Assembly: GCA_955652025.1 (NCBI GenBank)
Contig: CATPAO010000160.1
Span: forward strand, 1-11,271
Source of the DNA: Casimicrobiaceae bacterium
Lineage (GTDB): Bacteria; Pseudomonadota; Gammaproteobacteria; Burkholderiales; Casimicrobiaceae
Direction: 5' to 3'
DNA: 11,271 bases
The notes beneath the pieces are model-generated. The model saw nothing but the letters and a program-made list of their open reading frames with translations, was not told the origin of the DNA and made no database searches. The stretch's first letter is position 1; the number at the start of each line of letters is the position of its first letter. This document shows positions 6,377-11,271 of the stretch, piece after piece. The position numbers and the translations under genes are program-made.

Positions 6377-7406
6377 GGGACAATCGCGGCGCGATTTTCT
6401 GACGGCGGCCGGCGTCGCGTTGGCCGCCGCCTCGCTGCCGACGGAGACGGCGCATGGCCAATCGCCCGCCCCGTCCGCCGTACCGGGCGAAGTCGCGGCT
6501 ACCGACCACTGGACGGTGAAGCGCGCCGGCGCGGACAACATCAAGCTGTACCTGCGGCGCAAACGAATGAAGAACGCCGACACGGCAGCGGACCGGGGCA
6601 CGATCCTGTTTATCCATGGCTCGTCGGTGTCGGCGACGCCGGTGTTCGATTTGCAAATTCCCGGCAAATCCGAGGCGTCGACGATGGATTGGTTCGCGCG
6701 ACGCGGTTTCGACACTTGGTGCGTCGATTGCGAAGGCTACGGGCGCTCGGACAAATGGCGCGCGGTGAACGCGGACGTCGCCTGCGGCGCCGACGATCTC
6801 GCCGCCGCGTCGGACTACATCTTGGGCCAGACCGGCGGGCGGAAGCTTCTCCTCTACGGCGCCTCCTCAGGCGCCTTGCGCGCCGGATTGTTCGCGCAAC
6901 GGCATGCGGAGCGTGTGCAACGGCAGGCACTCGACGCGCTCGTGTGGACCGGCGACGGAAGCCCGACGCTCGCCGAGCGGAAGAAACGGCTTGCCGAGTA
7001 CCGGGCGAGCAACCGGCGGCCGATCGACCGCGCGTTCGTGCGCAGCATCTTCACGCGCGACCATCCCGATACGAGCGATCTCACCGTTGTCGAGGCGTTC
7101 GCCGACGCCGTGCTCGCGCTCGACACGTCGATGCCGACCGGCACGTACGTCGACATGTCCGCGAACCTGCCGGTGCTCGATCCGGAAAAGATTACCGTGC
7201 CGACGCTGATCATGCGCGGACAATGGGACGGCATCGCGTCGTTCCAGGATCTCGCGGGCTTCTTCGCAAAGCTGCCCAATCCCGACAAGCAGTTCGTCGT
7301 CATGCCCGGCATCGCCCACACCAGCACGCGCTCGAAGAACTGGTCACTCGTCTATCACCTGCTCGATGCGTACTTCAGCCAGCCCGCGCCAGTGTATGTC
7401 GGCTGA
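6297..7406 (+). CDS. Tat-exported alpha/beta hydrolase
   Basis: This is a 369-residue alpha/beta-hydrolase fold protein. The family motifs are in order: oxyanion-hole HG at 107-108 (ILFIHGSS), the nucleophile elbow GASSG (188-192) with Ser190, a candidate acid Asp311 in MRGQWDG, and a candidate base His341 in PGIAHTS. A Tat signal begins at SRRDFLTAAG (30-39) and probably ends before residue 60. The likely role is periplasmic hydrolysis of an ester, lactone or amide; the substrate is unknown. The start is GTG at 6297, two bases after the natural stop of the amidohydrolase, and translation is probably coupled because no ribosome-binding site is visible. Residues 5-28 are encoded by a REP-like palindromic repeat, so the true start is less certain than the rest. 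A terminator follows. Confidence 0.85.
   Translation: MSADPSPARRSRAAPPSPGAPGEGCDEGQSRRDFLTAAGVALAAASLPTETAHGQSPAPSAVPGEVAATDHWTVKRAGADNIKLYLRRKRMKNADTAADRGTILFIHGSSVSATPVFDLQIPGKSEASTMDWFARRGFDTWCVDCEGYGRSDKWRAVNADVACGADDLAAASDYILGQTGGRKLLLYGASSGALRAGLFAQRHAERVQRQALDALVWTGDGSPTLAERKKRLAEYRASNRRPIDRAFVRSIFTRDHPDTSDLTVVEAFADAVLALDTSMPTGTYVDMSANLPVLDPEKITVPTLIMRGQWDGIASFQDLAGFFAKLPNPDKQFVVMPGIAHTSTRSKNWSLVYHLLDAYFSQPAPVYVG
6308..6379. repeat. REP-like palindromic repeat
   Basis: Nested inverted repeats are visible. The inner arms CCCTCTCC (6342-6349) and GGAGAGGG (6360-6367) pair perfectly around a loop containing GGCGCGCC. Outer arms CCCTCA (6309-6314) and TGAGGG (6374-6379) also pair. From memory, this layout is a common dispersed intergenic element in proteobacterial genomes. 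Here it lies over the start of the alpha/beta hydrolase and supplies the TGA (6374-6376) that ends the out-of-frame amidohydrolase tail. Only one copy is in the window, so its dispersed nature cannot be shown from this sequence. Confidence 0.7.
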
Positions 7407-7435
7407 GGTTAAAAGCGACGAAAAGAGCCGGAGAA

Positions 7436-7483
7436 GCGATTCGCTCGACCCTAGCTTTGCTAGGGTCGAATCGCGATTTTCTT
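7436..7483 (+). terminator. Rho-independent terminator after the alpha/beta hydrolase
   Basis: A two-part hairpin is formed by GCGATTCG (7436-7443) with CGAATCGC (7467-7474) and by ACCCTAGC (7448-7455) with GCTAGGGT (7459-7466). The loop is TTT, with a four-base bulge at 7444-7447. The T-rich tract GATTTTCTT follows at 7475-7483. It begins 29 bases after the hydrolase stop and probably ends the upstream transcript. The next gene's start is 28 bases downstream, so that gene depends either on read-through or on a promoter I could not find. Confidence 0.8.
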
Positions 7484-7510
7484 GCGGAACTCTGTCGTTT
7501 TGCGCGCGCC

Positions 7511-8587
7511 GTGCCGGTTGAATCGGTTCGGCGGATTTCGTTCGAACGCCTGCGCGCGTTCATCGCCTCGGCGTTCGAGCGGCTCGGCATGCCCGCCGAC
7601 GATGCCTTCTGCGTCGCGACGCGCATGGCCGAAGCCGATCTTCAGGGCTCGGACGGGCACGGCGTCATTCGCCTTCCCCAATACGCGAGGCGCATCAAGG
7701 CCGGCGGGATCAATCTGCGGCCCGACATTCGGGTGCTGCGGGAGCGGTTCGGCATGGCGCTCTTACACGGCGACAACGGCATGGGCCAGCTCGTCATGGC
7801 GCGCGCGGCGAATCTCGCGATAGACAAGGCGCGCGACTCCGGTGTCGCGTGGGTCGGCGCGCAGGGGAGCAATCACGCCGGTCCCGCATCGCTCTATGCG
7901 CGGATGCCTCTTGCGCACGACATGATCGGACTGTATTTCGCGGTCGGCAACGCCAATCACCTCCCGCCGTGGGGCGGCATCGACATGTTGCTGTCGACCA
8001 ATCCGATCGCCGCGGCCATTCCCGCGGGCGCCGAAACGCCCATCGTGCTGGACATGGCGACCAGCGTCGCCGCCTATGGCAAGGTGAAGGCGAAGGCGCA
8101 GCGCGGCGAGGCGATGCCCGAAGGTTGGATGATCGATCGCGACGGGCGGCCGCTCACCGATCCGACGCGCGCGGACGAGGGATTCCTGTTGCCGATTGGC
8201 GGTTATAAAGGATACGGATTGGCGCTCGTCGTCGGCCTGCTCGCGGGCACGTTGAACGGCGCCGCGCTGGGCAAGGATGTCGTCGATTTCAACCGCGATG
8301 ACTCGACTGCCACGAACACCGGGCACGCGATCGTCGCGATCGATCCTGCGGCGTTTGGCGACCTCGCCGTGTTCAAGGCGCAAGTCGATCGCCTCGTGCG
8401 CGATTTGCGCGGCAGCCGCCGCCTGCCCGGCGTGGACCAGATCCGCCTCCCGGGAGAGCAAAGCGACGCCAAGCGAATCGAATATGCGCGTGACGGGATT
8501 CCATTGCCGCCGGCCCTCGTGTCGATACTAGATCGGCTCGCGCGGGAGCTCGGGATCGCGCAGCTCGAAACAAGGAGTGCGCCATGA
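7511..8587 (+). CDS. Ldh2-family (malate/L-lactate dehydrogenase type) oxidoreductase
   Basis: This 358-residue protein belongs to the Ldh2/MDH2/DpkA family of NAD(P)-dependent oxidoreductases, which act on 2-hydroxy or 2-oxo acids and some cyclic imines. Diagnostic stretches are GSDGHGVIRLPQYARRI (46-62) with the presumed catalytic His50, GSNHAGPAS (119-127), TNPIAAAIP (163-171), VLDMATSVAAYGKVK (179-193) and GGYKGYGLALVVGLLAG (230-246). The usual Ser before the catalytic His (SHG) is Gly here (GHG), a variant I believe occurs in part of the family. GTG at 7511 is taken as the start since the frame is open far upstream and earlier codons would lie in the terminator hairpin; no good ribosome-binding site is visible. 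It overlaps the Bug gene by four bases. A role in a side chain or downstream hydroxyacid of the pathway is possible but unproven. Confidence 0.88.
   Translation: MPVESVRRISFERLRAFIASAFERLGMPADDAFCVATRMAEADLQGSDGHGVIRLPQYARRIKAGGINLRPDIRVLRERFGMALLHGDNGMGQLVMARAANLAIDKARDSGVAWVGAQGSNHAGPASLYARMPLAHDMIGLYFAVGNANHLPPWGGIDMLLSTNPIAAAIPAGAETPIVLDMATSVAAYGKVKAKAQRGEAMPEGWMIDRDGRPLTDPTRADEGFLLPIGGYKGYGLALVVGLLAGTLNGAALGKDVVDFNRDDSTATNTGHAIVAIDPAAFGDLAVFKAQVDRLVRDLRGSRRLPGVDQIRLPGEQSDAKRIEYARDGIPLPPALVSILDRLARELGIAQLETRSAP
8572..8577 (+). promoter_or_regulatory. Ribosome-binding site of the Bug-type gene
   Basis: AAGGAG lies six bases before the ATG at 8584, inside the end of the dehydrogenase gene. 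Together with the ATGA overlap it indicates translational coupling of the two genes. Confidence 0.85.
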
Positions 8588-9555
8588 CGTTTTGCCTTCG
8601 CTTCGCCGTTGCTCTCGCCCTCACCGCCCTATCGTGCGTCGCGGCCGCGCAGTCCGCATATCCGAACAAGCCGATCCGGATGATCGTTCCGCTCGCGACC
8701 GCGAGCGCCGTCGACAATGCGGCGCGTATTCTTTCCGAGCGCATGTCGGTCAACATGGGACAGCAAGTGGTCGTCGAAAATCAGCCTGGCGCGGCGGGGC
8801 TGATCGGAACCGAGCGCGTGGCGCGCGCAGCACCGGACGGCTACACGATCGGCGGCTTCAACGACAGCATCATGACCATGCTGCCCAGCCTTTACGCGAA
8901 GATGCCATGGGACATCGTGAAGGATTTCGAGCCGGTGTCGCTCGTGGCGACCGTCGAATGGGGCCTGGTCGCCAACAACGATGCGCCGTTCAACACCGCA
9001 GGCGAGCTGATCGCGGCCGCAAAGGCGAGTCCCGGCACGATCAACTACGCGTCGGGCGGCAATGGCAGTCCGCAACACATCGCGATGGCGTTGTTTGCCT
9101 CGACCGCGGGAATCACGCTGACGCATGTGCCGTACAAGGGCGCGACACAAGCGGCGACGGACGTCGCAGGCGGACAAGTGCCGGTCGCATTCCAAGGTCT
9201 TGCGACGGTGACCTCGCTGGTCCGTGGCGGCAGGCTCAAGCTCCTCGGCGTAACGACGCGCAACCGCCTGCCGCAATTTCCCAATACGCCGACGGTGTCC
9301 GAGTCCGGACTGCCGGGTTTCGAATTCAATTCGTGGTTCGCGATCATGGCGCCGGCGGGAACGCCGAAGGACGTCATCGCGCGGCTGAATGTGGAAGTAC
9401 GGAAGGCGCTGGCAGATCCCGAATTGCGCGCCAAATTCGACGCCCAGGGGCTCTCGCTCCGTGGCTCGTCCGCCGACGAATTGGGTGTCGCGACACACGA
9501 TCAACTCGCGAAATACGCGCGCCTGATCAAGCAGGCGGGAATCACGAGCGATTGA
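8584..9555 (+). CDS. Bug-family (TctC-like) solute-binding protein
   Basis: This 323-residue secreted protein belongs to the Bug/TctC family, the periplasmic receptors of tripartite tricarboxylate transporters that are greatly expanded in Burkholderiales. Residues 1-22 are a Sec signal peptide. The family motifs follow: YPNKPIRMIVP (26-36), VVVENQPGAAGLIG (62-75), APDGYTIG (83-90), HVPYKGATQA (181-190) and PGFEFNSWFAIMAPAGTPKDV (244-264). The ligand loop after IVP is usually Gly-rich (PxGGxxD) but here reads LATASAVD, which may alter what is bound. TctA/TctB membrane components are absent, so it is an orphan receptor. It overlaps the Ldh2 gene by four bases, which suggests that the ligand is related to the dehydrogenase substrate. 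Confidence 0.93.
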   Translation: MTFCLRFAVALALTALSCVAAAQSAYPNKPIRMIVPLATASAVDNAARILSERMSVNMGQQVVVENQPGAAGLIGTERVARAAPDGYTIGGFNDSIMTMLPSLYAKMPWDIVKDFEPVSLVATVEWGLVANNDAPFNTAGELIAAAKASPGTINYASGGNGSPQHIAMALFASTAGITLTHVPYKGATQAATDVAGGQVPVAFQGLATVTSLVRGGRLKLLGVTTRNRLPQFPNTPTVSESGLPGFEFNSWFAIMAPAGTPKDVIARLNVEVRKALADPELRAKFDAQGLSLRGSSADELGVATHDQLAKYARLIKQAGITSD

Positions 9556-9578
9556 CGCGCGCGATCCTGGGGGCGTTC

Positions 9579-9600
9579 GATCCGGCTTGCGTTCCGGATC
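9579..9600. terminator. Hairpin between convergent genes
   Basis: GATCCGG (9579-9585) pairs with CCGGATC (9594-9600) around an eight-base loop, between the stop of the Bug gene and the stop of the opposing small gene. There is no T-tract, so it is at best a weak bidirectional terminator or a 3'-end stabiliser. Confidence 0.35.
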
Positions 9601-9814
9601 AGTAGAGTTCCGGCATGGGCACCGGCTGCGCTTCGGGCTTGCACACGCCGCACCACAACGCATCCGCCACCACGACGGCTTTCGGCGTATTGCCCGCCCC
9701 GACGTAGATTGTCGTGATGTAAGGCATGCGCTTCTCCGCGTGCGTGTTGCAGGTCGCGCGGCCGCAGAAGCGACAGACGCCGCGCGCCTCGTTCTCATCG
9801 AAGAAACACTTCAC
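9599..9814 (-). CDS. Small cysteine-rich, probable zinc-binding protein (71 aa)
   Basis: The protein has metal-site spacing suggestive of a small zinc-binding fold: Cys3, Cys14-x2-Cys17, Cys22, His25, and Cys55-x2-Cys58. Between them is a short beta-like segment (PYITTIYVGAGNTPKAVVVA). The conserved-looking tail is PEAQPVPMPELY. There is no signal peptide, so it is probably cytoplasmic. The start is GTG at 9814, with GGGGAAGG a few bases upstream. I feel this resembles a small conserved family but cannot name it with confidence, and no function is proposed. It lies 74 bases behind the PrsW-like gene on the same strand and could be co-transcribed with it. Its codon use looks normal for the window. 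Confidence 0.75.
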   Translation of the reverse strand: MKCFFDENEARGVCRFCGRATCNTHAEKRMPYITTIYVGAGNTPKAVVVADALWCGVCKPEAQPVPMPELY

Positions 9815-9844
9815 TGTGCGACCTTCCCCACTCTGAAGAGATGC

Positions 9845-9873
9845 CGCGCGTCCGCCGATCGCGCGCGTTTTTT
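9845..9873 (+). terminator. Possible intrinsic terminator (plus strand)
   Basis: CGCGCG (9845-9850) can pair with CGCGCG (9862-9867) across an eleven-base loop and is followed directly by six T residues (9868-9873). In this orientation it would stop transcripts reading rightward from the Bug gene before they enter the opposing PrsW-like gene. The simple GC-alternating stem could arise by chance in GC-rich DNA. Confidence 0.4.
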
Positions 9874-9888
9874 AAGTCGTTCGATCAA

Positions 9889-11055
9889 CTAGTCCTCGCC
9901 TTCCGCGGCAAGCGCCGCGGCCCGCGCTTCCAACTCCGCAGAAATCCTAGCATACATGCCGGCGGCCGAATTATGCCCTACCAGCCGGGTCCCGAGCACT
10001 TGCCAGAGATTTCCGCTGGTCGGCTGGCGCCTCGCCAAGGTCTGATCGAGCCGTACCCATAGCGACCAAGTCGCCTTGGGCATGATCGAACGAACGTAGG
10101 TCATGATGTAGATGCCGACGGCGTGGCGCGCCTGCTTCAGCTCCACCTTCAGCTGCGTGATCTGCGGTGCCAGTTCGGCGCGCAACTCCGGATCCCGGGT
10201 CTTCTTTATCTGTTCCTGCTTCATCGCCAGCTGCGCCGCGAGCAGCAGGGCGTTCGCCACCTGCTCGCGCTTGACCGAGCCGAAGCGCGCCTCGACGGGC
10301 GCGAGCAGGTCGTCAAGATCCTCGGCGTGCTGCACGAGCCGCGCTTCGCCACTCCCCGCGCCCGCTTTCATGCCGAGCGACTTGCGCAGTCGGCGGCGTT
10401 CGCGGCGCAAGCCCCACATGATCAATGCGGCTACCGTGAAGAGCGCCGTCATCGCAATGACCGCAAGCACGAGAAGACCCGTTTGGCCGAAGACGAACTG
10501 GTGGAAGGCCGTCTTGTTGAACGCGGTGTGAATCGAAATCGCGATCACCAGGCCGACGAGCCAGCGCAGCAGCGGATGGTCGATCTTGCCCAGAGGAAAA
10601 CCGGCGAGCATCATGCCTACGATGGCCGTCGTGCTGCCGTGCATCACCGACGCCACGAAGGCGCGGGATGTCGCGATCACGACACCGGTCTCGACATTGA
10701 CGCGGCTCAGATACAGCATGTTCTCCGCGATGGCGAAACCGATTCCGGAAGCGAAGCCGTAGATCGCACCGTCGGGGAAGGAGGTCGCGCTTCCACGACG
10801 CACGAGATAAAGCAGAATCAGCGACTTGAACACCTCTTCCACCGTGGGCGCCGTGTGCGTCCCGATGAACTGAAATCCCAAGAGGAGCCTGATCGGGTGG
10901 TCGACTAGGTACGAGAGCTCCACCGAGATCACACCCCACACCAAGGCCAGCAGGATCAGCCTGAAACGATGTGTCTCGAAGAAGTTCAGCCACTTGACGA
11001 TGTAAAGGAACCCCAGCGGGATCAGGCTGGCTGCAAGGATCGAGTAGGCATTCAT
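9889..11055 (-). CDS. PrsW-like intramembrane metalloprotease with C-terminal extension
   Basis: This is a 388-residue membrane protein of the PrsW/CPBP-related family. About seven hydrophobic segments lie between residues 5 and 215. The expected catalytic motifs are in order: EEVFK (73-77), GFAIAENMLY (106-115) with Glu111, His139 in VMHGSTTA, and His176 in SIHTAFN. B. subtilis PrsW performs site-1 cleavage of an anti-sigma factor, but many relatives have unknown targets. After the last membrane segment, a basic stretch (RRERRRLRK, 217-225) leads into a soluble region of about 160 residues that is rich in Ala, Glu, Lys and Arg and probably helical, unlike short PrsW proteins. ATG at 11055 is chosen; a TTG at 11109 would add 18 residues that lack membrane-protein character. 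No sigma or anti-sigma gene is adjacent. Confidence 0.87.
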   Translation of the reverse strand: MNAYSILAASLIPLGFLYIVKWLNFFETHRFRLILLALVWGVISVELSYLVDHPIRLLLGFQFIGTHTAPTVEEVFKSLILLYLVRRGSATSFPDGAIYGFASGIGFAIAENMLYLSRVNVETGVVIATSRAFVASVMHGSTTAIVGMMLAGFPLGKIDHPLLRWLVGLVIAISIHTAFNKTAFHQFVFGQTGLLVLAVIAMTALFTVAALIMWGLRRERRRLRKSLGMKAGAGSGEARLVQHAEDLDDLLAPVEARFGSVKREQVANALLLAAQLAMKQEQIKKTRDPELRAELAPQITQLKVELKQARHAVGIYIMTYVRSIMPKATWSLWVRLDQTLARRQPTSGNLWQVLGTRLVGHNSAAGMYARISAELEARAAALAAEGED

Positions 11056-11109
11056 AGGATTCAGCCCGTCATGGTGGCTGGCGCGTAACACGGGGAAACA
11101 AAATGCCAA

Positions 11110-11135
11110 AAGCGGTAGTCGATTGACTACCGCTT
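11110..11135 (-). terminator. Rho-independent terminator of the gene to the right
   Basis: AAGCGGTAGTC (11110-11120) pairs perfectly with GACTACCGCTT (11125-11135) around the loop GATT. On the minus strand the stem is followed by a T-rich stretch (TTGGCATTTTGTTT, complement of 11096-11109). It therefore ends transcription of the minus-strand gene entering from the right edge and insulates the PrsW-like gene. Confidence 0.75.
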
Positions 11136-11202
11136 CTGAGCCTTTGCGATCGCGGAGGAATTTCCGCCTGTAGCCGCCTATCGCGGTGCGGTCACGTCGG
11201 CC

Positions 11203-11271
11203 TCATTGAACGGTCGAGGTGTTGCCGGTGTTCCCGGTATTGCCGGTATTGCCAGTGTTCCCGGTATTGCC
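11203..11271 (-). CDS. C-terminus of a protein with Gly-Asn-Thr repeats (partial)
   Basis: On the minus strand this end reads six Gly-Asn-Thr triplets followed by STVQ and a TGA stop at 11203-11205. The DNA is a nine-base tandem repeat with synonymous variation (GGC/GGG, AAT/AAC, ACC/ACT), so selection for the protein sequence is likely. The plus-strand reading would be Leu-Pro-Val/Phe repeats and has no terminator context. The terminator at 11110-11135 lies 67 bases beyond the stop on the same strand and supports this orientation. The body of the gene is outside the window and cannot be identified. Such tails occur in low-complexity linkers and surface or secreted proteins, which is only suggestive. 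Confidence 0.65.
   Translation of the reverse strand, partial: GNTGNTGNTGNTGNTGNTSTVQ
11220..11271. repeat. Nine-base tandem repeat encoding Gly-Asn-Thr
   Basis: About six copies of a nine-base unit run to the window edge, with plus-strand variants such as GTTGCCGGT, GTTCCCGGT and ATTGCCGGT. The unit length is a multiple of three, so copy-number changes would keep the reading frame and alter tail length by three residues each. Confidence 0.8.

Noticed and set aside
6689..7510. Upstream extension of the Ldh2 frame
   Set aside because: It overlaps the alpha/beta hydrolase in another frame and is Arg-rich. Ldh2 similarity begins only after 7511.
11220..11271. Short repeats as a possible CRISPR array
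   Set aside because: The repeats are nine bases, contiguous and without spacers, and they translate into a regular Gly-Asn-Thr pattern.

Overview
The window looks like chromosomal DNA from a high-GC betaproteobacterium, most likely of the order Burkholderiales. The reasons are the GC-rich codon use, a Bug-type tripartite-tricarboxylate solute-binding protein, a LivK-type binding protein and an aerobic gentisate-pathway gene pair. The taxonomic call is an inference from gene content. I see no tRNA, rRNA, CRISPR array, transposase or phage gene.

Layout. Bases 2-55 are the end of an unidentified plus-strand gene. A minus-strand pair follows: a SnoaL-like protein (80-685), preceded by a LivK-like periplasmic binding protein (699-1877). 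A 139-bp divergent region (1878-2016) holds a strong A/T-rich dyad near 1927-1956 and separates this pair from a plus-strand catabolic series. That series is a gentisate 1,2-dioxygenase-like bicupin (2017-3048), a 3-hydroxybenzoate 6-monooxygenase (3059-4252), a MarR-family regulator (4263-4733), a Tat-exported ACMSD-like amidohydrolase whose last about 35 codons are out of frame (4826-6376 as read), and a Tat-exported alpha/beta hydrolase (6297-7406). A good intrinsic terminator follows (7436-7483). Then come an Ldh2-type 2-hydroxyacid dehydrogenase (7511-8587) and an overlapping Bug-type binding protein (8584-9555). The right end is unrelated: a 71-residue cysteine-rich protein (9599-9814, minus), a PrsW-like intramembrane protease with a long C-terminal extension (9889-11055, minus), a terminator (11110-11135), and the C-terminus of a minus-strand protein ending in Gly-Asn-Thr repeats (11203-11271).

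How the genes may work together. The best-supported chemistry is 3-hydroxybenzoate to gentisate (flavin monooxygenase) and gentisate to maleylpyruvate (dioxygenase). The MarR protein just downstream is the obvious candidate regulator, and the dyad in the divergent region is its candidate operator. The two Tat-exported hydrolases and the two secreted binding proteins suggest that a larger ester, amide or carboxylated aromatic precursor is processed in the periplasm and the product captured for import. This is inference. No permease, maleylpyruvate isomerase or fumarylpyruvate hydrolase is encoded here.

Nothing here amounts to a clearly new defence or mobile system. The most notable observations are the frame-disrupted amidohydrolase C-terminus, with a short sequence that reads sensibly in both frames, and the REP-like palindrome that supplies both the accidental stop of that gene and the N-terminal coding sequence of the next. 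The uncharacterised catabolic gene set and the PrsW extension are also worth following.
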